Assembly: GCA_002167265.1 (NCBI GenBank)
Contig: NHDJ01000046.1
Span: 32,980 to 50,118 of the forward strand
From: Verrucomicrobia bacterium TMED56
Lineage (GTDB): Bacteria > Verrucomicrobiota > Verrucomicrobiia > Opitutales > Seribacteraceae
Reading direction: 5' to 3'
DNA: 17,139 nt
A model generated the notes under the pieces. It ran no database searches, was not told where the DNA came from, and worked only from the letters and a program-made list of their open reading frames with translations. Position numbers and translations under genes: made by a program. Positions 7,762-15,674 of this stretch are shown here, one piece after another (position 1 is the stretch's first letter; each line of letters begins with the position of its first letter).

Positions 7762-10193
7762 CTATTTTCAAAGATCATCAATTTATATCATTGGGATTGG
7801 TTACTGTAGTAATGCTAATCATTCTTTATATATTTACCCAAAAGAATAAGAAGAAAAAGATTCTTAAATTCACATCCGCTGAGTTGTTCCCTCGGCTTGC
7901 TCCAAATCATTCAACCAGACGAAATTGGACTAAGTTTGGATTATTTTGTTCCGGGATCTTGGTTTTGTTTTTCGCTCTAGCCAGACCGCAGTGGGGATTC
8001 GAAAAAAAACAGGCAGAAGCCAATGAATTTGATGTCATGATAACACTTGATGTATCAGCTGCAATGCTCGCCCGAGATGTCAGTCCCAACCGTATTGAAA
8101 AGGCCAAGTCCAGTATCATAAACCACATTGATAAATTAAAAGGAAATCAGGTGGGACTCATTTACTTTGCCGGCAATGCAATAAAGAAATCCGCTCCCAC
8201 CGAAGATCATAAAACATTAGTGACGACTTTAAATAGTCTGGATATATTTAAGGAAAATGAATCCGGCGGTGTAGGTGGGGATGCTAACATGTCCTCCCCA
8301 ATTGAAGAAGCTTCCACACTTTTCAAATCTGATGATCGTAACAAATTTCTCATCATTATATCGGATGGATATGACAGTATTGCGGGGGAAGGACTGAAAA
8401 GAGCCAAAAAAGCTAAAGAAGAGGGTGTGAAGATTTTTACTGTTGGAGTGGGGGGTGCCCAAGCTGTCCCTATACCACTTGATCCGCTGGGTAATGAACC
8501 AAGTTCTTTCATTAGGGATGATGAGAATAATTTAGAAACTTCTAAATGCGAGGCAAGATACCTTCAGGACATGGCTTTAGCAACAGGAGGAGAATACTAC
8601 AACCTAGGAGCAGCAGGTGAAGGGTTTTCTGCAGTAATTGACAAACTGCAATCTTTAGGGCTGAAAAACTCTCGAACCGTATCAGATGAAGTCCCCATTG
8701 AAAGATTCAAGTTTCTTGTTACCTTTGCACTTCTTATTCTTATCATTGAAAGACTTATTCCATCGTCCAAATTAAATCTTTCTAAAAGTGTCAACCTTTG
8801 CATCGCTTTATTAGCGTTTCTCTTACCGAGTTGCTCAAAACAGGAAAACATTCAGTTGGCTGAAGATTTATTTGCAAAAGGAAACTATTTGGAGGCAGCA
8901 AACTACTACGAAATGGAACTTAACGCTTCAGCAGGAATTGATGATAGCACAAAAGCAAAGCTTTACCTCAACGCCGGTCTTGCCCACTCAAAGTCAAATA
9001 ACGATTTTTTAGCCATACAATGCCTCCAAAATGCAATCAATTTCAGCGTAAATTCCCCAGATTTACAGTCAAAATCACTGAATGAATTAGGTAACATATC
9101 ATACAGAAAAACCAATGATTGGCTGGATCAACAAAATGTTTCTGAAGCAAGAAGAGTGTGGGAAGAAGCAATAAAATATTATGAATCGGCTTTTCAACTG
9201 GATGGAAACCTTAAAGCTTCCAACAACTTAAGTTCTTTAAAACGACAAATTGAAGAAAGGATTAATTCGTTGGTTAGTGAAATTAAAGGCGTGGTTTGGA
9301 GAGATATTAATGGAGATGGAATACCCCAGAAGAACGAAAAAAGGCTCAAAGCCAAAGTTTTTTGGGACAAAAACAATGACGGTGAACATAATGCGTCCAA
9401 TGAAGCCTTTTTAGGGACTGATCCGAATGGCCAGTTTGCTTTCGAATGGATTTCCTCCGAATACCCCGTTAGCATGTCCATAGATTCTGAAATTATTGAA
9501 GACAACCGATCAAGACAAAATTTTCTCGTTCCAGTTTTTCCTCTGCCTCCTCCTCCTTTAAAAATAAACCATGTTAAAAATTATACCCTGAGTGTTAAGA
9601 AACCCACCCAATATAACATCTTTCTATCTTACCGTTCAGCCCCATTAATCAAAGGGAATATTTGGTCCGATGCTAATGGTGACGGTCAACAAGACTCCAA
9701 TGAAACGGGTTATTCACGAGCTAAAGTGTTTTTGGATGTAGACGGGAATTTTCAACTCGATGAAAATGAGTCGTCTTTTTCTCCTGACAATAATGGTTCG
9801 TTTATATTTCCCGTACCTCCGGGGCAGTATTCTGTCTGTATATTGCCTGAAAATCCTGATGCCAATATAACCTTTCCCATAGAAGACAGAAAAGCCTACC
9901 TGACTTATATTGATTATGAATCGGCTTCAGAACCTTTGAACTTTGGTATCCAAGACAATTCTGAAAACCAACAGGAATCTTCTTCAGACAACAATCAGAA
10001 CCAACAACCAACTCCAAGACAAGATCAATCCAAGAGTGAAAATGAAGCTGAGGAACAAAATAAGGCTGTTAGCCCGGAACAAGTGAATGCTCTTTACCAA
10101 AGGCTGTTACAAGAGGGGGATGCTAACAGTCAACTACTCAATGAAGGGAAGCAAAAAGCGGGGAGAATCATAAGGCTTCCACTAAGGAAGTAA
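7758..10193 (+). CDS. batB: BatB-BatC fusion: vWA domain, buried lipobox, TPR region, SdrD-like calcium-loop domains
   Basis: 811 residues, more than twice a normal BatB. The N-terminal part is BatB: two membrane segments, a vWA domain (about 93-300) and a third segment near 316-333. Its MIDAS motif reads D98-V-S-A-A102, so the second serine is alanine. A fourth hydrophobic stretch then ends in LPSC at C359, like a lipoprotein signal, although no start codon lies nearby. A BatC-like TPR region follows (about 365-495). Next come two repeats that look like SdrD B-type domains, each opening with an EF-hand-like loop (DINGDGIPQKNE from D516; DANGDGQQDSNE from D638) and each carrying a second Asp/Asn-rich loop. 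A Gln/Ser/Glu-rich linker and a BatC-like basic end close the protein. Fusion of BatB with BatC is inferred from domain order. Confidence 0.9.
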   Translation: MTIFKDHQFISLGLVTVVMLIILYIFTQKNKKKKILKFTSAELFPRLAPNHSTRRNWTKFGLFCSGILVLFFALARPQWGFEKKQAEANEFDVMITLDVSAAMLARDVSPNRIEKAKSSIINHIDKLKGNQVGLIYFAGNAIKKSAPTEDHKTLVTTLNSLDIFKENESGGVGGDANMSSPIEEASTLFKSDDRNKFLIIISDGYDSIAGEGLKRAKKAKEEGVKIFTVGVGGAQAVPIPLDPLGNEPSSFIRDDENNLETSKCEARYLQDMALATGGEYYNLGAAGEGFSAVIDKLQSLGLKNSRTVSDEVPIERFKFLVTFALLILIIERLIPSSKLNLSKSVNLCIALLAFLLPSCSKQENIQLAEDLFAKGNYLEAANYYEMELNASAGIDDSTKAKLYLNAGLAHSKSNNDFLAIQCLQNAINFSVNSPDLQSKSLNELGNISYRKTNDWLDQQNVSEARRVWEEAIKYYESAFQLDGNLKASNNLSSLKRQIEERINSLVSEIKGVVWRDINGDGIPQKNEKRLKAKVFWDKNNDGEHNASNEAFLGTDPNGQFAFEWISSEYPVSMSIDSEIIEDNRSRQNFLVPVFPLPPPPLKINHVKNYTLSVKKPTQYNIFLSYRSAPLIKGNIWSDANGDGQQDSNETGYSRAKVFLDVDGNFQLDENESSFSPDNNGSFIFPVPPGQYSVCILPENPDANITFPIEDRKAYLTYIDYESASEPLNFGIQDNSENQQESSSDNNQNQQPTPRQDQSKSENEAEEQNKAVSPEQVNALYQRLLQEGDANSQLLNEGKQKAGRIIRLPLRK

Positions 10194-10202
10194 TTTTGAG
10201 TG

Positions 10203-11990
10203 ATGTTCATTACTAGAGGATTATTATTTTTTCTGGCTCACTGCTTTATCGTAAGCCTAGGTGATACACTATGGGGACAAAACATTCGGGTGGAGGCAAG
10301 CTTTCAACCAAACTCTATCTCTGTTTCAAGTGTATCTACTTATAAACTTGTCATTCACGGAACTCAGCAAAACCCACAAGGAAAGCGTCCAACTGTCGAG
10401 GGTCTTCAGATTTCCAATAATCCACGATCGCTTCGCTCGGCAAATTTTATAAATGGTGTGCCTTCGGTTAGGGTTGAACTGTCATTTCAAGTAAAGCCAC
10501 AAAGAGTTGGCTCCTTCACAATCCCTTCTTGGATTCTTGTGGCGGAAGGTCAAACTATACCGGTGCCACCGGCAACTCTTAAGGTGCTTGCACCAACTCA
10601 AAAGGAAAAACAAGCACAAGAAGATCTCCGACAGGCTTCTTTTCTTGAATTTGATCTTCCCAAGAGTTACTTTTATGAAGGGGAAACGGTCTTAGGTAAA
10701 CTCACCTTATTCGTTTGGGACCGTTTACCGGTAACCCGCATCGAAAATGCTCCCGTAAAAATCGGTGATTCATTTTCAAGTAACTCCTTGTCTAAATGGC
10801 ATGAAGAAAAGAGAAATGTATCAAAATTTAGCAAAATATATTCGACTTTCTCATGGCCAATTAGTCTGACTGCGTCAATGGCTGGTACCAAAGAGATTAG
10901 TTTTACGGTTAATTTGAGAGTGAGAGTGAATTCACGAAGTAAATCACCCTTTTCAAGTCCCTTTTTCAACGATCCATTCTTTGGTTTTGGGAGAGAGGAA
11001 TCCCTAGCTGTAAAATTGCCGACCAAAGTTATTGAGGTTAAACCCCTGCCGACAAAAAATCGTCCACCAACTTTTTCTGGAGCAATTGGGAGTTTTCGAT
11101 CCTCTTACTATGTCAGCAAGGAAAAGGTAAATGTAGGAGATCCAGTTCAACTAACCTTCAGCCTTGAAGGAAAAGGAAACTTCTCTGCTATACCCGCACC
11201 GGTGATTCAATCAAATAAGAACTTCAAGGTCAGTTCGCCAGTTTTTCTTTTCGATGGAGATAAAACGATGAAATTTGAAGGCGTTCAAAAATTTGAATAT
11301 ATTCTTACACCCCTAAGACAAGGTAAGCTTGAAGTTCCGTCTGTCACTTTTTCTTACTTTGACCCTGAACTTGGAAGTTATCTAACAACGCCTGTTGATA
11401 AGTCTATGATTAATGTGGAACCGGGAGAACAATGGACGCAAGTTTTGCCAAATAATCCCAACCCCATATCTGAAAGTAAATCTCCATCGATTTCGAGCAG
11501 GGATCTGTTCCAAACCGCGAGTAATCCGGGCCAATGGAAGGACTCGCTACAAGCGAATGCAGTGGATGCCAGTAATTGGTTTTGGTCTCTCCAATTAATT
11601 CCTTTTTCAGGAGTTTGTGCTTTATGTTTTCTGGGATGGAAAAAAAGAAATTCCACCCATGAGGATTTAAGAATAAAGAAATCAAATCTTACCAGGAGGC
11701 TTAACCAAAGTGCGGATCATCTAGAGGCGAAAGAGTTCTTCCGGGCATTCAAAGATCTATTAAGAACACAAATCAATCTAAAAGACAGGAATTGTAACGC
11801 ATTTGCATTATCAACAAAGGAGTTATTGGAATACTTAATTGATAATGGAAAAGGCAATGAAGTAGTAAATCAGATAGAGGAAATGCTTAACCTCAGCGAT
11901 AATCTAGAGTTTGCAGATGTAAAAGCGGGACGCTTAGACTTTAAAGAACTAAAAGCAAAAGTTGCATCAATACTTAAAAAACTATCATGA
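10203..11990 (+). CDS. batD: BatD: exported, membrane-anchored beta-domain protein
   Basis: About 595 residues from the ATG at 10203; a GTG directly before it (10200) is the alternative start. It has an N-terminal signal peptide (GLLFFLAHCFIVSLGDTLWG), then a long beta-rich periplasmic region beginning VEASFQPNSISV and containing the phrase VNVGDPVQLTFSLEGKGN, which is typical of BatD (oxygen-tolerance family). A membrane segment lies at about 459-479, and a C-terminal cytoplasmic helical tail (about 490-595) includes an EFFRAFKDLLR helix similar to the DUF4381 SEILR helix. BatD proteins are part of the Bat complex but have no known enzymatic activity. The gene follows batB/C after 9 bases and overlaps batE by 4 bp (ATGA). 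Confidence 0.9.
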   Translation: MFITRGLLFFLAHCFIVSLGDTLWGQNIRVEASFQPNSISVSSVSTYKLVIHGTQQNPQGKRPTVEGLQISNNPRSLRSANFINGVPSVRVELSFQVKPQRVGSFTIPSWILVAEGQTIPVPPATLKVLAPTQKEKQAQEDLRQASFLEFDLPKSYFYEGETVLGKLTLFVWDRLPVTRIENAPVKIGDSFSSNSLSKWHEEKRNVSKFSKIYSTFSWPISLTASMAGTKEISFTVNLRVRVNSRSKSPFSSPFFNDPFFGFGREESLAVKLPTKVIEVKPLPTKNRPPTFSGAIGSFRSSYYVSKEKVNVGDPVQLTFSLEGKGNFSAIPAPVIQSNKNFKVSSPVFLFDGDKTMKFEGVQKFEYILTPLRQGKLEVPSVTFSYFDPELGSYLTTPVDKSMINVEPGEQWTQVLPNNPNPISESKSPSISSRDLFQTASNPGQWKDSLQANAVDASNWFWSLQLIPFSGVCALCFLGWKKRNSTHEDLRIKKSNLTRRLNQSADHLEAKEFFRAFKDLLRTQINLKDRNCNAFALSTKELLEYLIDNGKGNEVVNQIEEMLNLSDNLEFADVKAGRLDFKELKAKVASILKKLS

Positions 11991-12796
11991 AGATAATTTT
12001 GATAATCTCATTTCTTGCATTTGCAATTGGACAGCAATCAACTGCTTTTGCTAATTCGAAAGAACAGTTGTTTTATGACGCCGTCCGACTCGAAGCCATT
12101 GGAGAATTAGACAAAGCAATTATTTTATATGAGAAAGCAGCATCCAAGAGCAGCAGTGCCAATTTACATGGCAACTTAGCCAATCTGTATTACAAGACCA
12201 AAGATTATGGAAGATCAATTTTGCATTACCGAAAAGCTCTTCTGCTTGAATCAGAAAATAGAGAGTTTCTCGAGAATCTATCATTTGTCAAAAGCGTTGC
12301 AGGGATTTCTCAAATCTCTTTGAAAAATGAGGTCTTGGGTGCATCAAATAATAACTTTTTGAAAGTTCTTGCAGGGATTTTCTTCTGGTTTGGTTTACTT
12401 ACCCTTTCTGTGTGCTTTTTTCTTAGGCACTCTTCAAAGACTCTCATCACAATCACAACTGTATTTGTGCCCATGAATCTTTTACTATTTTATTTAGTCC
12501 ATAATTCTAATAAAAAAATTGTATTCCAGAAATCCGAATTAATTGCACTCGCACCTAACACAAATGATTCTAACTCCAGTCAAAATGTGCAACTAAGAAG
12601 ATTTGCCGCCTCTAGTAGTTCATCAAATACTGAGGTAAAGCCCGGAGAAAGTTTATCTGCAAATGTGTTAAGTGATGGTTCTCACAAAAGTCATCAATCA
12701 CAAGATACCAAAAAGTGGATTTTGGTAAGTACAAAGGACAATCGGAAGAAAGGATGGGTTCTTGAGGAAGAAATTGGATGGATCGTAAGAAGATAA
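11987..12796 (+). CDS. batE: BatE-like protein: signal peptide, TPR, two membrane segments, SH3-like end
   Basis: 269 residues. A signal peptide ends near AFA (about 1-22). TPR-type helices follow at about 28-100, including LDKAIILYEKAASKSS and DYGRSILHYRKALLLESENR. Two membrane segments lie around 122-142 and 148-168. A Ser-rich stretch then leads to a C-terminal module ending KKGWVLEEEIGWI, which resembles the final strand of a bacterial SH3 domain. TPR plus membrane segments plus SH3 at the end of a bat operon is the BatE pattern. It is probably a periplasmic scaffold for the other Bat proteins; this is inference from family and position. It overlaps batD by 4 bp and ends 4 bp from the convergent dnaX stop, so it is the last gene of the operon, and there is no room for a separate terminator hairpin. 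Confidence 0.82.
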   Translation: MKIILIISFLAFAIGQQSTAFANSKEQLFYDAVRLEAIGELDKAIILYEKAASKSSSANLHGNLANLYYKTKDYGRSILHYRKALLLESENREFLENLSFVKSVAGISQISLKNEVLGASNNNFLKVLAGIFFWFGLLTLSVCFFLRHSSKTLITITTVFVPMNLLLFYLVHNSNKKIVFQKSELIALAPNTNDSNSSQNVQLRRFAASSSSSNTEVKPGESLSANVLSDGSHKSHQSQDTKKWILVSTKDNRKKGWVLEEEIGWIVRR

Positions 12797-12800
12797 AAGG

Positions 12801-14270
12801 CTAAATTAATTGGTCCTGATCAATTTTTTCAATTGATACAAAATTAACCTTAAACTTTTCCACCAAGCTTTTCCTAAGATTTTCAGGCAACTCCTCGATT
12901 CTTTTGTTGATCTCTGCCTCATCTTGCACTTGCCGCTTGGATTCACGAGGCGAAGTTTCTATTGCAGTTAATTCGTGAGATTGATTATCAGAAATATCTG
13001 CTTCCTGAACCAATAATGGGGTTTCTTCTTTTTTTGCTAATTCGGTAGGTTTTGAAAAACCATCTTGCTCACTATGAATAACTTGCTTGTTCGTTTCATA
13101 AGTTATTTCAGAAAATGAATCTAAGGTATTTTCTTTATGATTATTCTCAATTAACTGGGGCTTTTTTTTTTCCTCTCCTTTGGGTAAAACTTGAGAAATC
13201 CTTCTTATTACCTGATCGATTGAACGAGATTTACCAGATTCGACTGCCCTAAATAGGGTAACTTCAAAATTGGTTTTCTCAGATAAACCCAAGCGAACGA
13301 GTTCTTCTCCATCCCTCAAAACATCCAATATACGGACTATTTGCTCAGGCTGGGCACCTACTCCATCTTTTAGATTTTCAACTAATGTCAGTCTAAATTG
13401 GTCGCTTAAATCCTGTAATGCACGGTAAAAATCCAATCCTTCCAAAGAAAAAGCATCGGTTTCATTTAAAATAAATTCATAATTTCCATCAACTATAGCG
13501 TCCGCTAATCTGGCTATCCTTTGACCAGATACTAATCCATAAACTTCAAGAACATTTTGTTGCGAAATGGTATTACCACAGAATGAAATCATCTGGTCCA
13601 GAATGCTCTGGGCGTCTCGCATTCCGCCCATAGCCATTCTTGAGATTGCATTCAATGCATTGTCGTCAACTTCAATCCCTTCCTTGCAACTAATTTCTTT
13701 CAACTTATCAGAGATTAGATCAGCAGGGATTGAGCGAAATTCAAATCTTTGACATCTGGATACGATTGTTGGAAGAACTTTGTGTGACTCAGTAGTTGCA
13801 AACACAAATTTCACATGTGGAGGTGGCTCTTCAAGAGTCTTTAACAAAGCATTAAAAGCCGCTTGGCTGAGCATATGTACTTCATCAATTACATAAATCT
13901 TAAACCTACATTGGGCAGGTGAATATTGGCATTCGTCTCGCAACTCTCTAACTTGATCGACCGAGTTATTGGAAGCCCCGTCAATCTCAATTACATCAAG
14001 ACATCGTCCCTCCATAATAGCATTTCCAATTTCTGAATCCTCTGGAACATCCAAAGATGGTCCTTCTTCCCAATTCAGGGATTTTGCAAAGAGTCTTGCC
14101 GAGGTTGTTTTGCCAGTACCACGAGGCCCCACAAAAAGATAAGCATGAGCTATTCTTCCTGCTTCAATTGCATTTCCAAGAGTTCGTACTACATGATCCT
14201 GACCAACAAGTTCAGAAAATTGCTTTGGACGCCATCTGCGTGCAATAACTTGATATGAATTGTCTGACAC
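12801..14270 (-). CDS. dnaX: DNA polymerase III clamp-loader subunit gamma/tau
   Basis: AAA+ subunit of the replicative clamp loader, which loads the beta clamp on primed DNA. 489 residues. Walker [10 protein letters not shown] (48-56), Walker B VIDE (127-130, in [10 protein letters not shown]), sensor 1 in FATTESHKV and the SRC arginine-finger motif (171-173) are all intact. The start is GTG at 14270, supported by AGAAAGAG a few bases upstream. Two oddities. The four zinc-binding cysteines normally found between Walker A and the DVIEID strand are all absent (residues about 66-88). An A10-G run at codons 367-370 with an upstream internal Shine-Dalgarno suggests programmed frameshifting to a 374-residue gamma-like form. 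Residues after 370 form a short, polar tau-like tail with little recognisable domain content. The SRP RNA gene lies just upstream on the same strand, as in Bacillus. Confidence 0.95.
   Translation of the reverse strand: MSDNSYQVIARRWRPKQFSELVGQDHVVRTLGNAIEAGRIAHAYLFVGPRGTGKTTSARLFAKSLNWEEGPSLDVPEDSEIGNAIMEGRCLDVIEIDGASNNSVDQVRELRDECQYSPAQCRFKIYVIDEVHMLSQAAFNALLKTLEEPPPHVKFVFATTESHKVLPTIVSRCQRFEFRSIPADLISDKLKEISCKEGIEVDDNALNAISRMAMGGMRDAQSILDQMISFCGNTISQQNVLEVYGLVSGQRIARLADAIVDGNYEFILNETDAFSLEGLDFYRALQDLSDQFRLTLVENLKDGVGAQPEQIVRILDVLRDGEELVRLGLSEKTNFEVTLFRAVESGKSRSIDQVIRRISQVLPKGEEKKKPQLIENNHKENTLDSFSEITYETNKQVIHSEQDGFSKPTELAKKEETPLLVQEADISDNQSHELTAIETSPRESKRQVQDEAEINKRIEELPENLRKSLVEKFKVNFVSIEKIDQDQLI
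13147..13181 (-). promoter_or_regulatory. Probable programmed -1 frameshift (or slippage) site in dnaX
   Basis: On the coding (minus) strand an AAAGGAGAGG Shine-Dalgarno-like element (13172-13181) is followed by ten A and a G (13171 to 13161). The zero-frame codons are GAA AAA AAA AAG, so the last seven bases form the A AAA AAG slippery heptamer in the same frame as in Escherichia coli dnaX. The AGGAG core ends 7 bases before the heptamer. After a -1 shift the reading is Ala-Pro-Val-Asn and then TGA (13147-13149), giving about 374 residues. A shift into the +1 frame also meets a stop within three codons. I do not see a convincing downstream stem-loop, so transcriptional slippage on A10, as in Thermus, is the alternative mechanism. 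Confidence 0.7.
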
Positions 14271-14324
14271 GATAACTCTTTCTGTTCAATTATGAATAAT
14301 CAGGCAAGATAAACAAAATTTAAA

Positions 14325-14351
14325 TTGTTGTTCGTCACGATTTAACAACAA
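14325..14351 (-). terminator. Inverted repeat between SRP RNA and dnaX, possible weak terminator or processing hairpin
   Basis: A perfect 8-bp inverted repeat (TTGTTGTT at 14325-14332, AACAACAA at 14344-14351) encloses 11 bases that themselves contain CGT-C-ACG. On the minus strand it starts within the SRP RNA T-run and is followed by an AT-rich stretch including TTTAAATTTT. It is AT-rich and therefore weak. It could back up SRP RNA termination or separate the SRP RNA from the dnaX transcript. The function is inferred. Confidence 0.35.
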
Positions 14352-14356
14352 AAAAA
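14350..14356 (-). terminator. U-tract terminating the SRP RNA
   Basis: Seven consecutive T on the minus strand directly follow the closing helix of the SRP RNA (GGTCGGG at the 5' end against CCTGACC at the 3' end). The RNA's own terminal helix followed by a U-run has the form of an intrinsic terminator. Confidence 0.6.
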
Positions 14357-14452
14357 GGTCAGGCACCCCACAGCACACACTTCCCATAACTACCGCTGCT
14401 TCCTTCCGGACCTGACGGGGTTCGTTTGAGACGCGTCGCATGGGACCCGACC
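14357..14452 (-). ncRNA. ffs: Signal recognition particle RNA, small bacterial (4.5S) type
   Basis: On the minus strand the universally conserved SRP RNA domain IV is present (GTCAGGTCCGGAAGGAAGCA, about 14393-14416), including the GGAA tetraloop. The flanking sequence folds back into one long hairpin: 5' GGTCGGGTCCCA pairs with TGGGGTGCCTGACC at the 3' end. Total length is about 96 nt, so it is the short type without an Alu domain, as in most Gram-negative bacteria. The RNA binds Ffh and targets membrane and secreted proteins to the Sec translocon. Upstream on its strand a TATTAA at 14457-14462 could be the -10 element, with TTGCAA (14483-14488) behind it but at a long spacing. Ends are estimated from base pairing and may be off by a few bases. 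Confidence 0.93.
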
Positions 14453-14575
14453 AAATTTAATACAAAATTATTTTCAGTTTTCTTGCAAACTCTTTATTAT
14501 TTTTCGGAAATATTTAGATTCATGTAATTAAACTTTAATTTTGCCAAGCGATCACATTTTAAAGATAATTGTTAA

Positions 14576-15664
14576 ATGGGAAATTCTTTTGGAACCTTGT
14601 TTCGTATATCCTCATGGGGAGAAAGTCATGGAGGAGGCATTGGCGTGGTAGTAGATGGTTGCCCCCCACAGATGGATCTAAGCGAAGCAGATATTCAACC
14701 ATTCCTCGACCGGAGACGACCCGGACAGAGCAAAATAACAACGCCCCGATCTGAAGCAGATCAGGTTGAAATTCTCTCCGGAACTTTTGAGGGAAAAACA
14801 TTAGGAACACCAATCGCTTTACTTGTTAGAAATAAGGACGCACGACCACAAGCATACGATGAAATGAAAACAAAGTTTCGTCCATCACATGCAGACTATA
14901 CTTACCAGAATAAATTTGGTATCAGAAATCATGAAGGTGGTGGGAGATCATCAGCACGAGAAACGATCGCAAGAGTTGCTGCGGGTGCAATTGCTCAAAA
15001 GATTCTGGCTTCAGACAAAATTCAAATCACCACCTATGTTGACAGGATTCACAATATTGCATGCCCTGAACTTAGTGATATCCCTTCCCTTTCTCAGGTT
15101 GAACAATCCCCAACCCGTTGCCCGCACGCCGAAACAGCCCAAAAAATGGAACAATGCGTTCTGGCAGCAAAAAAGAATGGAGATTCAGTGGGTGGTACAA
15201 TTCTTTGTCGGGTGAACAGTTTACCTGTCGGTTGGGGTTCTCCCGTTTTTGACAGGTTGGAAGCAGATTTGGCAAAAGCTATGATTTCATTGCCTGCCAC
15301 AAAAGGCTTTGAAATTGGAAGCGGATTTGAAGGAACCATGCTAAAAGGCTCTCAGCATAATGATCTATTTGAAAACAAGGATGGTAAAGTCCGAACTAAA
15401 ACTAATCGGTCAGGAGGCGTTCAGGGAGGAATCTCAAACGGCGAAGAATTGTTTTTTCGCGTAGCATTCAAGCCCACTGCAACTGTTCTCCAAGTCCAAT
15501 CAACAGTTGATGAAAAAGGAGAAAGTACCGATCTTATCGGTCGGGGAAGACATGATCCCTGCGTACTACCTCGTGCTGTACCAATCATTGAAGGTATGAC
15601 AGCATTGGTTCTAGTTGACCATAAAATGCGTCATCATGCCCAATGTGAATCATTTAATTTTTAA
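14576..15664 (+). CDS. aroC: Chorismate synthase
   Basis: Cytoplasmic enzyme that converts 5-enolpyruvylshikimate 3-phosphate to chorismate with reduced FMN, the last step of the shikimate pathway. 362 residues, normal for the family. All signature motifs are seen: GESHG (15-19) in [25 protein letters not shown] (46-52), the central [13 protein letters not shown] (118-130), [12 protein letters not shown], and [14 protein letters not shown] (323-336). The ATG at 14576 starts the usual [20 protein letters not shown]-terminus, so the start is certain even though the Shine-Dalgarno is weak. It is divergent from the SRP RNA/dnaX pair across a 123-bp AT-rich spacer that must contain promoters for both directions. 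The next gene begins 10 bases after its stop. Confidence 0.98.
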   Translation: MGNSFGTLFRISSWGESHGGGIGVVVDGCPPQMDLSEADIQPFLDRRRPGQSKITTPRSEADQVEILSGTFEGKTLGTPIALLVRNKDARPQAYDEMKTKFRPSHADYTYQNKFGIRNHEGGGRSSARETIARVAAGAIAQKILASDKIQITTYVDRIHNIACPELSDIPSLSQVEQSPTRCPHAETAQKMEQCVLAAKKNGDSVGGTILCRVNSLPVGWGSPVFDRLEADLAKAMISLPATKGFEIGSGFEGTMLKGSQHNDLFENKDGKVRTKTNRSGGVQGGISNGEELFFRVAFKPTATVLQVQSTVDEKGESTDLIGRGRHDPCVLPRAVPIIEGMTALVLVDHKMRHHAQCESFNF

Positions 15665-15674
15665 TGCATAAATT

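Noticed and set aside
8760..8834. A separate batC gene starting near the lipobox
   Set aside because: No in-frame ATG, GTG or TTG lies between the end of BatB TM3 and the cysteine, and no stop codon separates the two parts.
13162..13171. A10 run in dnaX as a sequencing or assembly error
   Set aside because: The long frame continues cleanly across it and the flanking Shine-Dalgarno and early -1 stop make a functional slippery site more likely; read evidence would still be useful.
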